Positions 1 to 10,400 of a stretch of 42,740 bases of DNA are shown here, one piece after another. The translations under genes and the position numbers were made by a program. The notes below the pieces were generated by a model that saw only the letters and a program-made list of their open reading frames with translations, ran no database searches and was not told the origin of the DNA. The stretch's first letter is position 1. Every line of letters starts with the position of its first letter. The stretch is from an uncultured Clostridia bacterium (GTDB lineage: Bacteria > Bacillota > Clostridia > Christensenellales > Borkfalkiaceae): contig CANRPN010000006.1 in assembly GCA_947632505.1 (NCBI GenBank), positions 1 through 42,740 of the forward strand, in the 5' to 3' direction.

Positions 1-5
1 TCCAT
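1..5 (-). CDS. 5' end of a divergent minus-strand gene running off the window (product not determinable)
   Basis: Reverse complement reads ...AAAGGAGAATGATTATGGA: SD-like AAGGAG followed by ATG at 5-3. Confidence 0.5.
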
Positions 6-77
6 AATCATTCTCCTTTCCTTATTTTTTTCTGAAATGATCCAAAAGTGCGCGCTTAACTGCATATTACGACACTT

Positions 78-146
78 CTCATTCGCCACGGCATAGACGT
101 GGCGCCTTCGTGAGAAGGCGTCTGCCGTTTTCGGCAGACGAATGAG
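78..146. repeat. Cloverleaf-like palindromic element (8-bp outer stem enclosing three hairpins)
   Basis: CTCATTCG(78-85)/CGAATGAG(139-146); CCACG(86-90)/CGTGG(98-102); CGCCTTC(103-109)-GTGA-GAAGGCG(114-120); TCTGCCG(121-127)-TTTT-CGGCAGA(132-138). Confidence 0.8.
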
Positions 147-170
147 GGGTGCGGAGACAAAGCGATATAC

Positions 171-208
171 CCCGAGGGCCTCCCCCGCAAGCGGGAGAGG
201 CCCTCGGG
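171..208. repeat. Long hairpin, 18-bp stem with one mismatch and AA loop
   Basis: CCCGAGGGCCTCCCCCGC-AA-GCGGGAGAGGCCCTCGGG read directly. Confidence 0.8.
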
Positions 209-277
209 AGGAAGCCACATTGCCCAAGACCAAACAAATCTCCCGCGCCCAATTACGCCTGCGGGGAAGGGAATTTC

Positions 278-306
278 TTGCTATTTTTTTTGTTTTCTGT
301 TATACT
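278..306 (+). promoter_or_regulatory. Putative sigma-A promoter of obgE (TTGCTA-17-TATACT)
   Basis: TTGCTA 278-283, 17-bp spacer, TATACT 301-306; ATG 313 lies 6 nt after the -10. Confidence 0.6.
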
Positions 307-312
307 GTTCTT

Positions 313-1593
313 ATGGACAACAGACCTTTTATCGATAAAGTGAAAATTACCGTTAAGGCGGGCGACGGCGGCGACGGCATGAATTCCTTCAAGGCCTATA
401 AAGGAAAGCCTGCTTGCGGCCCTGACGGCGGCGACGGCGGCGATGGCGGCTCGGTCTATCTTCTCGCTGACAGAAATACGACAGACCTGCTTGCATTCCG
501 CTTTACATCGAAATTTTTTGCGCAAAACGGCGAACGGGGCGGCTCCAACCAATGTACGGGCAAACGCGGGGAGGACGTCGTCATCAAAGTCCCCTGCGGC
601 ACCCTCGTGCGCGATAGCGAGAGCGGCAAGATCGTCTGCGATGTCTTTGAGGACGGCGAAAAGATCCTCTTGCTCTCCGGCGGAAGGGGAGGCAAGGGAA
701 ACGTCCGCTTTACCACAGCGCGCCGCCATGCCCCCAATTTTGCGCAAAAAGGGGTAGCTACCAAACCGCACGTCCTGATCCTCGAAATGAAGGTCATTGC
801 GGATGTCGGGCTTGTCGGATTCCCCAACGTGGGCAAGAGCACCCTTCTTTCTAAAATTTCGGCAGCGAAGCCCAAGATCGCAGACTATCATTTTACGACC
901 CTGTCTCCCAATTTGGGCGTGGTGAAGTACTATGACGACAGCTTTGTCGCTGCGGACATCCCCGGTCTCATCGAGGGGGCGAGCGATGGGGCGGGACTTG
1001 GACACGACTTTTTGCGCCACATCGAACGTACGCGCATGATCGTGCACGTCTTAGATATTTCGGGCATCGAGGGGCGGGATCCGCTCGACGATTTTGTCAA
1101 GATCAATGCAGAGCTTGCCGCCTATTCCGAAAAGCTGGCCGCGCTGCCCATGCTCATTGCCTGCAATAAGTGTGACTGTTTCGGTGCGGAGGAAAACCTC
1201 AAAAAATTCAAAAAAAAGTATGGCAAAAAATACCGCATTTTCCCCATTACCGCGCTGACGGGCGAGGGGACGGAGGAACTTGTGCGTGCATGTGCAGAGC
1301 TTTTGGCGACCTTGCCGTCGCAGGAACGGATCCCCGCAGACGAGGACTTTGCGCTCGAATCGGACGAGGGACTCACCTGCGAGATCTTCATCGACGAGGA
1401 TGGTGCCTATGTCCTTACGGGCGGGCTTATCGATATGCTCTGCCGCAACGTCGTGATGAACAACCCCGATTCGATGATGTATTTCCAGCGTGTTCTCAAA
1501 TTGCGGGGCGTATTCAAGCAACTTGCGGAGATGGGCTGTAAAGAAGGGGACACTGTCGTCGTGGGCGAGACGGAATTTGAATTTGTGCCGTAA
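313..1593 (+). CDS. obgE: GTPase ObgE/CgtA (start at 313 preferred over ORF start 142)
   Basis: N-terminal Obg fold MDNRPFIDKVKITVKAGDGGDG; G1 GFPNVGKSTLLS; DIPGLIEGAS; NKCD; C-terminal OCT-like domain. Confidence 0.95.
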   Translation: MDNRPFIDKVKITVKAGDGGDGMNSFKAYKGKPACGPDGGDGGDGGSVYLLADRNTTDLLAFRFTSKFFAQNGERGGSNQCTGKRGEDVVIKVPCGTLVRDSESGKIVCDVFEDGEKILLLSGGRGGKGNVRFTTARRHAPNFAQKGVATKPHVLILEMKVIADVGLVGFPNVGKSTLLSKISAAKPKIADYHFTTLSPNLGVVKYYDDSFVAADIPGLIEGASDGAGLGHDFLRHIERTRMIVHVLDISGIEGRDPLDDFVKINAELAAYSEKLAALPMLIACNKCDCFGAEENLKKFKKKYGKKYRIFPITALTGEGTEELVRACAELLATLPSQERIPADEDFALESDEGLTCEIFIDEDGAYVLTGGLIDMLCRNVVMNNPDSMMYFQRVLKLRGVFKQLAEMGCKEGDTVVVGETEFEFVP

Positions 1594-1635
1594 GACAAAA
1601 GACGGCAGACGGAATCTTACAAGGAGGAAAAGAAG

Positions 1636-1929
1636 ATGTTTACATCCAAACAGCGGGCGCACTTAAAATCGCTTGCAAGCGTCATAAAACCGATCGCGCA
1701 GGTCGGGAAAGAGGGGGTCACGGAGAACCTTTTAAGCGGCATTTCCGACGCTTTGGAGGCGCATGAACTGATCAAAGTTCATCTGCTGCCTGCGGCGGGC
1801 GAGGACGGTGAAAATCTCGCCGCAAACATTGCCGATCTTCTGGGCGCGGAAGTGGTCGCAGTCATCGGACGGAAGGCGATCTTTTACAGACGTTCGAGCA
1901 GGGAAAACTTCGAACATATTGAGATATAG
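1636..1929 (+). CDS. yhbY: YhbY/CRM-domain RNA-binding protein
   Basis: MFTSKQRAHLKSLASVIKPIAQVGKEGVTENLL...GRKAIFYRRS is typical of the YhbY family; RBS AAGGAGG upstream. Confidence 0.9.
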   Translation: MFTSKQRAHLKSLASVIKPIAQVGKEGVTENLLSGISDALEAHELIKVHLLPAAGEDGENLAANIADLLGAEVVAVIGRKAIFYRRSSRENFEHIEI

Positions 1930-2043
1930 GTCCACGAAAAATCTCGCTGCGCGGTCTCTTTCCGTGAGGAAATGAGCTACCTTCCACAACAAGCAGGGGG
2001 CAAAGGGAGATGTCCGAAAATATAAATTTTTTGCTGCAAGGAC

Positions 2044-2072
2044 TTGTATTTACTGCCAAAATGTGGTAGAAT
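2044..2072 (+). promoter_or_regulatory. Putative promoter TTGTAT-17-TAGAAT upstream of the NifU-like gene
   Basis: -35/-10-like hexamers with 17-bp spacer, about 55 bp before ATG 2127. Confidence 0.5.
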
Positions 2073-2126
2073 GAGTTTTGGAATCAAGCCCCCGAGGGGG
2101 GAATAGAAAAATGGAGGAAAATCACA

Positions 2127-2828
2127 ATGCAATATTCTCGCGAAGTGGAAGAGATGTGCTGTGTTGCGAAGGGGCCCAAGCACGACCCCGCTCCCATTCC
2201 CGAAGAGGGAAAATGGGTCGCGGCCAAGCAGATCACCGACATCAGCGGCTTCACGCACGGCATTGGCTGGTGCGCGCCGCAGCAGGGCGCATGTAAGCTC
2301 ACCCTCAATGTCAAACAGGGCGTCATTCAAGAGGCGCTTGTGGAAACCATCGGCTGCTCGGGCATGACCCATTCGGCGGCGATGGCGGCGGAGATCCTGC
2401 CCCACAAGACCATTCTCGAAGCGCTCAACACCGACCTCGTGTGTGACGCGATCAACACCGCCATGCGCGAACTTTTCTTGCAGATCGTCTATGGCAGAAC
2501 GCAGTCCGCATTCTCCGATGACGGGCTTGTCGTCGGCGCGGGGCTTGAAGACCTCGGCAAGGGCCTTCGCTCGCAGGTGGGCACCATGTACGGTACGGCC
2601 GCAAAGGGCGTCCGCTATCTGGAAATGGCGGAGGGCTATGTCACCCGCCTTGCGCTCGATGAGGACAATCAGGTCATCGGCTATGAGTTCGTTTCTTTGG
2701 GCAAGATGACCGACTTCATCAAGAAGGGGCTCGAACCCAACGAGGCTTGGCAGAAGGCGATGGGACACTACGGCAGATTCGAGAAAGAACAGGGCGCGGT
2801 GAAGTACATCGACCCTCGGAAGGAGTAA
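2127..2828 (+). CDS. NifU/IscU-like iron-sulfur scaffold-type protein paired with GGGtGRT protein
   Basis: Conserved-Cys context GWCAPQQGACKL and ETIGCSGMTHSAAMAAEIL resembling NifU-N/IscU; adjacent to a GGGtGRT-family gene. Confidence 0.7.
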   Translation: MQYSREVEEMCCVAKGPKHDPAPIPEEGKWVAAKQITDISGFTHGIGWCAPQQGACKLTLNVKQGVIQEALVETIGCSGMTHSAAMAAEILPHKTILEALNTDLVCDAINTAMRELFLQIVYGRTQSAFSDDGLVVGAGLEDLGKGLRSQVGTMYGTAAKGVRYLEMAEGYVTRLALDEDNQVIGYEFVSLGKMTDFIKKGLEPNEAWQKAMGHYGRFEKEQGAVKYIDPRKE

Positions 2829-2839
2829 GGAGGTGCAAC

Positions 2840-3841
2840 ATGGCTCTGTTTGAAGGTTATGAAAGAAGAATCGAAAAAATCAATGCAACGCTCAAAGAGT
2901 ACGGCATCTCCTCCGTGGAAGAGTGCAGAGAGATCTGCCTTTCCAAGGGCGTAGATTGCGATAAACTTGTGCGCGGGACCCAGCCCATTTGCTTCGAGAA
3001 TGCCGTTTGGGCATACACCGTCGGCGCGGCGATCGCGATCAAGAAAGGCTGCACAAAGGCAGCGGACGCAGCGGCTGCGATCGGCATTGGGCTGCAATCG
3101 TTCTGCATTCCCGGCTCCGTCGCCGAGAACAGAAAGGTGGGCCTCGGCCACGGCAATCTCGGCAAAATGCTCCTGTCCGAAGAGACCGATTGCTTCTGCT
3201 TCCTCGCGGGACATGAGTCCTTTGCGGCCGCAGAGGGCGCGATCTCCATTGCGATGAACGCCAACAAGGTGCGTAAAAATCCGCTCCGCGTCATCCTGAA
3301 CGGCCTCGGAAAGGACGCCGCATTCATCATCTCCCGTATCAACGGCTTCACCTATTGCGAGACCGTGTTCGATCCCTACACCGAGACCGTCACCGTTACC
3401 AAGGAAGTTCCTTATTCGAACGGCCCCCGCGCAAAGGTCAAGTGCTACGGCGCGGACAACGTTCCGGAGGGCGTCGCGATCATGAAGCTGGAAAAGGTCG
3501 GCGTGTCCATTACGGGCAACTCCACCAACCCCACGCGCTTCCAGCACCCCGTCGCAGGCACCTACAAGAAGTGGTGCAACGAGAACGGTGTGAATTATTT
3601 CTCCGTGGCCTCTGGCGGCGGCACGGGCAGGACCCTCCATCCCGACAACATGGCGGCGGGCCCTTCCTCCTACGGCATGACCGATACGATGGGCAGAATG
3701 CACTCCGACGCGCAGTTCGCAGGCTCTTCCTCCGTTCCCGCGCACGTGGAGATGATGGGACTGATCGGCATGGGCAACAATCCGATGGTCGGCGCAACGG
3801 TTGCCGTCGCAGTCGCCGTGCAAGAGGGAATGAACAAGTAA
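2840..3841 (+). CDS. GGGtGRT protein family
   Basis: Signature SVASGGGTGRTLHPDNMAAGPSSYGMTDTMGRMH; start at 2840 with RBS AAGGAGGTG. Confidence 0.85.
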   Translation: MALFEGYERRIEKINATLKEYGISSVEECREICLSKGVDCDKLVRGTQPICFENAVWAYTVGAAIAIKKGCTKAADAAAAIGIGLQSFCIPGSVAENRKVGLGHGNLGKMLLSEETDCFCFLAGHESFAAAEGAISIAMNANKVRKNPLRVILNGLGKDAAFIISRINGFTYCETVFDPYTETVTVTKEVPYSNGPRAKVKCYGADNVPEGVAIMKLEKVGVSITGNSTNPTRFQHPVAGTYKKWCNENGVNYFSVASGGGTGRTLHPDNMAAGPSSYGMTDTMGRMHSDAQFAGSSSVPAHVEMMGLIGMGNNPMVGATVAVAVAVQEGMNK

Positions 3842-3860
3842 TCACCGAAAAAAATGAAAG

Positions 3861-3892
3861 AAGAGATTTCCTGTTTGGGGATCTCTTTTTTT
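3861..3892 (+). terminator. Rho-independent terminator
   Basis: AGAGAT...ATCTCT stem followed by T-run, 20 bp after the stop. Confidence 0.7.
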
Positions 3893-4412
3893 ATGCAGGC
3901 AGAGAAAATCGCAGGGCGGCGGCCTTTTCCCGAACAAAAACGACCGTCCTTTGAGCGTTTTTTTATATCCGCACGCGCAAAAATTTTTGGCGGAAATGAA
4001 ATACGGGTGTCGATTTTGCAGGCAAAATTGCGGTTTTGAAAAATTACACCACTATATCTTGTGGTACAAGCCCGCCCAAAAAAATTTCACGCATTTTTCA
4101 CTTTTTTTCTCGCCGATGTATGAAAAAAATTTTTCGGCGCTCCCTGATTTTTCCGCGAATGTTTCTCGTTTACAGAAAGTGTTTGAAACTTTCTTTTTTT
4201 GCGAAGGTTTGGAAAGCGGACATTTTTTTTGTTTAATTCATTGAAGGAAAATTTGTCAGCAATTTGAATATATACGAATAACTGCCCAAAATATAAGTAG
4301 GGCTTATAGCTTGATTTATGAATAGAAATGAATATTTTCACAAAATAATCATTCATTTTGAATAAATTCTTTTTATAAAGGAGAAGCGGGTATTTTTGAC
4401 CCATTGAAATGC

Positions 4413-4441
4413 TTGCAAAAAAATTTTTCATCGGTTATAAT
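4413..4441 (+). promoter_or_regulatory. Promoter TTGCAA-17-TATAAT
   Basis: -35 4413-4418, 17-bp spacer, consensus -10 4436-4441, 50 bp before ATG 4491. Confidence 0.75.
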
Positions 4442-4490
4442 AGTACGGTATAATGCTCAAAGAAAGAATCTCTCTCGGAGGTAAAACACT

Positions 4491-7400
4491 ATGAAGTCCA
4501 AAAGGAAACTTCTTTTCGGAATTTCCGCAATGATACTCTCCGGCACGATGGTGTTTTCGGCGGTGCTGCCCAATTTGCAGCCGTCCGGGAACACGTTGTC
4601 TGCCAACGGCGGAAGCGAAAAGGGTGAAGTGACCGATGTTACCGGTTCAGTCAGCGCCGATCTCACGCAATATTTCGATAGCTCTGTTGTAGAAAAACTT
4701 CCGGAGGCGGTAACCGGGGATCAGGAGATCTCCGTGATCCTCAGCCTGGATACCGATACCGTGCTCGATCAATATCATGCCGCCGACACCGACCTGTCGA
4801 TGGGCGAGTATGCCGCGTCCCGCGCGGGCAAAGCCGTTTCCGCTTCCATCGAAAAACAGTGCAATGCGCTCCTCACCAAACTCTCGAATGCGGGCGTCAA
4901 ATACGAAGTGGGCAACCGCTTCGATACCCTTCTCGGCGGCGTGGAGGTCACCGTGAAGGCGAGCGCGTTTGATCAGCTCTGCAATGCCGTCAAGGGCAAA
5001 GCGGGGGTCATGGTCGGCGAAGTGTATGCTCCGTGCGAAACGCAAGTCGTCGAAAATGACGTCAACGTCTACGATACGGGTATTTTCGACAGCTCCGATT
5101 CCGAATACGACGGCACCGGTACGGTCATCGCCGTGCTCGATACCGGACTTGACTATACGCACACCGCGTTCGATCCCGCCCGTTTCACCACGGACACCGC
5201 TTCGGACGTGATCACCATGGACACTCTCCGTACTGTCATCGGCCAGCTCGAAGCTGCGCAGACGACGCCCGGCCTTCAACCCGCAAACGTCTATCTCAAC
5301 CGCAAGGTGCCCTATGCGTACGACTATGCGGACGGGGACGATGACGTTTCTCCCATCAACAACGAACACGGCACGCACGTTGCGGGCATCATGGTCGGCA
5401 ACGACATTGACGTCAATCCCGAAGGCATCAGAGGGGTCGCGCCCAATGCGCAGCTCGCCGTGATGAAGACTTTCTCGGAAAAAGCGGACGGCGCAAAAAC
5501 TTCGTGGATCATCGCCGCTTTGGAGGACTGCGTCAAACTCAAAGTGGACGTCATCAACATGTCCCTCGGTACGGCCGCAGGCTTTTCGAGAGAAGTGGAC
5601 GAGGACATCCGCTATGCGGTGTACGACAGGATCAAGGAAGAGGGCATCAGCCTTGTGGCGGCCGCTTCCAACAACTACAACGCGACCTTCGGTTCGGAAA
5701 AGAACGGCAACCTCGGCCTTACGAGCAACCCCGACTCCGCGACCGTCGGCGCGCCCTCCACTTACGACGCGGCGCTCTCCGTCGCCTCTATCAGCGGCGT
5801 TAAAACGCCCTATCTCGTCTACAACGGACAGATCGTCTATTTCACCGAGGCTTCGGACAGCGCGGCAAAGCCCAAGGATTTCGTGAACGAAATTCTTGCG
5901 GAAGGCGTACGGCAGGGCATTGTCTCCGCGGCGGAAGATACCCATGAATTTGAGTACGTCATCATCGACGGTATCGGGAATGCGCAGCAGTTTGTACCCT
6001 ATGCGGATGGCAGCCTCAACGGCAAGATCGCCCTGGTCAAGAGAGGACAAACCAATTTCGAAGAGAAGGCCGGTCTTGCCCGCCAATACGGCGCGGTCGG
6101 CTGCATCATCTTCAACAATGTCTCCGGCGATATTTCGATGAACGTCGGCCGTTTGGGCGACTTCCCCGTCTGTTCCCTTTCCCAGGTGGACGGCGAAATG
6201 TTGCAGAGGGGAGGCAACGGCAAGATCACGATCAGCCGCAGCCAAAAGGCGGGTCCCTTCATGTCCGATTTCTCCTCTTGGGGCCCCACTCCAGACCTTC
6301 GTATCAAGCCCGAGATCACGGCCCACGGCGGCGATATTTATTCGGCGATCCCCGGCCAGAGCTACGACCGTATGTCGGGCACTTCTATGGCGTCGCCCAA
6401 CCAGGCGGGCGTCACGGCGCTTGTCCGCCAATACGTAAAGGACAACTTCGGTTTCGACGGAAACGATCCCGCCACGAGACAGCAGATCGCTGCGACCGTC
6501 AACCAGATCATGATGTCCACGACCGACATCGCGACCAACAAGAACGGGCTTCCTTTCTCGGTCAGAAAACAGGGCTCCGGGCTCGCCAATCTTGAAAAGG
6601 CGACTCACTCCAAGGGCTATTTGCAGACCTTCGACCGCGACACGCACGAGATCATGGACAAGGCCAAGATCGAACTCGGCGACGATCCCGATAAGACGGG
6701 CGTCTATACGATGAAATTCAACATCGTCAACATCGGGCAGAGCGCGCTCAGCTATGACGTGAGCGCCGTCGTGATGACGGAGGGCGTGAGCGAGATCCTC
6801 ACCTACAAGGGCGATACCACCGTCACGCAGGAAGGGTATCTCCTCGAAGGTGCGGACATTTCGGTGACAGCCGTTGAAAACTGCACAAATTCGGACAACA
6901 AGGTCACGGTGGAAGCGGGCAAAACAGGTACGGTCACCCTCACTGTCACCCTCTCCGAAGAGAACAAGAAATATATCGACAGTTCTTTTAAGAACGGTAT
7001 GTACGTAGAGGGCTTTGTCACCTTAAAGGCAAACGGCACGTCTTACGACTTGAACGCGCCGTTCCTCGCCTATTACGGTTCCTGGCACACGGCGCCGATG
7101 TTCGACCTCGACTATTTTGCGACCAACGCAGACGAGCTCGACGACAGCAAGGAGACCCTGGAAAAGACGCTCCCCGATGCCTATGCCACCCGTCCCGTCG
7201 GCGGATTGTATAACGATTACATCTCGTATCTCGGCTCCTTCCCTTATTTGCAGGATCCCAACAGCACGAATAAGATCGCGGCGGACAGAGATCACATCGC
7301 GCTCACCAACCAAACGGGCGAATACGGCGGCATCAACTCCATCAACAGCGTACAGCTCGGGCTTCTTCGCGGCGCAAAGCGCATGGTGGCGACCGTCACC

Positions 7401-10400
7401 GATACCTCGACCGGGAAAGTGATCTTCGAGAAAACGCAGCTCAATCTGAGCAAGTCCTATAATTACGGCGGCGCGATTTACGGCAGCAGCTTTGACGTCG
7501 ATTTCAACCTCGCCGACTATGACCTCAAAAACAACACCAAATATATATTCCGTTTGACGGGCTATATCGATTACGAGGACGGCAGCGTTTCGAACAACAC
7601 CTTCGAATTTCCGTTCTATACCGACTTTACCGCGCCCATCGTCACCGGCGTGGAGTACACCTACGAGTATGACAGAGACAGCGAGACGAACCGCCTCTTT
7701 GCCAACATCAGCGTTTACGACAACCATTATGTGCGCGGCTTGGTCCCGGGCTATATCGGTTACAGCGATCCCGGCGCAAGCGCTCCGTACACGATCTATG
7801 GATTCGGGCAGTATGTTGTTCCCGTGATCGGCGAGCGCAACTCCACGAGCGTTGTGCAGATCGAATTGACCGATTATCTGCAACAGATCAAGGATAAGTC
7901 TTATAATAACCGGAGTTTTATGGTGCAGCTTATGGACTGCGCCCAGAACACCTCCACCTTTGAGCTCACCATTCCGGACAATATCGTCCATATCGATTTC
8001 AAAGAGGAGGAGATCAGAATTTCTCCCAACGAGATCTATATTCTCGACCCCAACATCACGCCGACCGAAGATGAGGCCTGGAAAGAGAGCATCAACTATA
8101 CCACAGACGACGAAAGCATTGCACGCGTCGTCAACGGTAAGCTGATCGGGATCAAGTCGGGGGACGTCACGCTCACGGCAACGAGCAACCGTAACGCCAA
8201 TGCCATCGCGTCGGTCAAGGTGCACGTCAAGTCTCCCGATGAGCCCGATTACAAATCGTTCGACCGCCCGATCGCAGAGAATTTCCGTTTAACGGGGTAT
8301 GTTGTCAATAAAGTCTACTACTTCCTTGCCAGCGAGGATCGTGATCTCGGGGCGAGCGAAGCGGGCACGACGGTGCATTTCACGGGTTCTACCTATTCTC
8401 TGAAAATGCTCCCCTCCGAGTCTGTTACCATTGAATATGACTTGCGCGGATACTTTGACGAAAAGAACTATAAGGTCGAGTTCACTTCCAGCAAACCCAG
8501 CGTTGTGGAGGTTGAACCGGACACGGGGAAGATCACGGCAAAGAACGTGAACGACGCGGGCGAGGCACTCAATTCCGAACGTACCGCGACCATATCCGTC
8601 CGTCTTTTGATGCTCGATCCCGAAACGGGCGAATATAAGCCGACGATCACCACGCGTACGATCTTCGTGACGGTGAAAGCTCCGTACGAGACGAACGGGC
8701 CTTACCTGATGGGTTACAAGGGGCTCGGCGGCAAAGTCGTCATTCCCGAGGACCTCGGCATCACCGAGATCCAGCAGTTTGCTTTCTCGAATTACGACCT
8801 CGTTCCCAAGGATCTTTCCGCGGGCGACGAGATCACCGAAGAGGACCCTTATTACAGCAAGCAATGGTATATCGGCGATAACACCATTACGGAGGTCGTG
8901 ATCCCGGAGGGCGTTAAAACCATCGGAATGTATGCCTTTGCCAACCTCACGGCACTTCGCTCCATCACGTTGCCGTCGACATTGACAAAGATCCAAACGG
9001 GCGCTTTTATCGGCTGCACCTCCCTTGTAGAAGTGAAATTCAACAAGAATAATTTGCAGTTCATCAACCAGCGCGCGTTTGAAGGATGCTCGAAACTTGC
9101 AAGTTTCGATTTCAGTTCCATTGTCGCCATCGGCGATGCAGCCTTCATGAATACTCGTCTGATCAGCGTGCAGCTTCCCGCGACCACGCAATCGATCGGC
9201 GCGGCAGCGTTCGCGGGCACCGGCGAGCTCAAAACGGTGACGATCGCGGCCAACAAGATCAAAGTCGGTGCGCAGGCCTTTGCGGGTTGTGCCGTTTCCA
9301 GCATGGAGATCAACGCTTCCGTGTTCCCCGCACAGATCTTCTTGGATTGCACCAATCTGACCCGTTTGAAACTCGGTGCGGATGTAGAAGTCATCGGCGA
9401 ATATTCGCTTCGCGGCACGCGCATCAGCAGGCTCGAAGTCGACGCGAACAATTCCCATTACGAAGCTGCTGCCAACGGAAAATATCTGCTGGAAAAGGGC
9501 ACGGGCGTGCTCGCGCTTGTCGCACCCACGACGGTGACCTTTACGGCAAGAGACGTTACGGGCACCACGATCACCAAGATCGGGTCGGGCGCTTTCTCCG
9601 CCGCGGCGAGCCTCACTTCCGTGAATTTGCCGAGCGTCACCGAGATCGGGGACTATGCATTCGCAGAGTGCTCCGCCCTGGGCAGTGCGCAGTTCGGCAC
9701 GTTGAAGAGCGTGGGCAATTACGCCTTCTTCGGGACTTCTCTCAGAACGCTTCCCGCATTTGAAACGGGGATCTCCGTCGGGGAACGCGCGTTCTCTATG
9801 ACGGGCATCACCACGGCAGATGTGCCCGCAGAAGCCGAGATCGGAAGCTATGCCTTTGCCCAAAACTATAATTTAACGACCGTCACCATTGGAAACGGCG
9901 CCGAGCTCGAAGAGGGCGCGTTCTTCGCAAGCCCCGCACTGGCCACTGTTACGATTGGCAATGATGTTGTGCTCGGGGATGGCGCATTCTCCGCGATCGA
10001 CATGGTATCCCGTTATGGGGATTTGCTCATCAGCGGCAATACTTTCACATACAACCAACAATCGGTACCGACGAGCATCGATCCTTATATCTCCGCACTG
10101 ACGAATCTGACGATCGGAGACAATGTGACGATCGGCAACTATGCCTTCCAGGGCGTCGGCTCGGGCCGCTATTCCGGACAGGGACAGAGCGGGCAGATCC
10201 GTAACTTCGGCGCAGAATTGAGGTCGGTCTCTCTCGGCGAGAATGTGACGATCGGCGCCTATGCGTTCAACGGCTGTCACTACCTGAGCAACATCGATCT
10301 TTCCCACGCCGCATTCATCGGCGACTATGCCTTCTCCGGCCAGCAAGCCGAATATGTTCTTTTCGACACGGGTCTTATGGTCGTACGCATCAATCCTTAC

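Noticed and set aside
78-146. tRNA gene reading of the cloverleaf
   Set aside because: Loop sizes and conserved tRNA positions (T-loop TTCRA, D-loop GG, CCA end) are absent, and stems join without linkers.
142-312. N-terminal extension of ObgE from ORF start 142
   Set aside because: It runs through strong palindromes and has no family similarity; conserved ObgE sequence begins at ATG 313 behind a promoter.
4087-4431. 114-aa minus-strand ORF in the AT-rich intergenic region
   Set aside because: Low-complexity K/F/N-rich translation typical of AT-rich non-coding DNA; no supporting domain.
4647-6647. 666-aa minus-strand ORF opposite the protease
   Set aside because: Shadow ORF produced by codon bias; Arg/Asp/Val-rich without recognisable motifs, while the plus strand has clear subtilase motifs.
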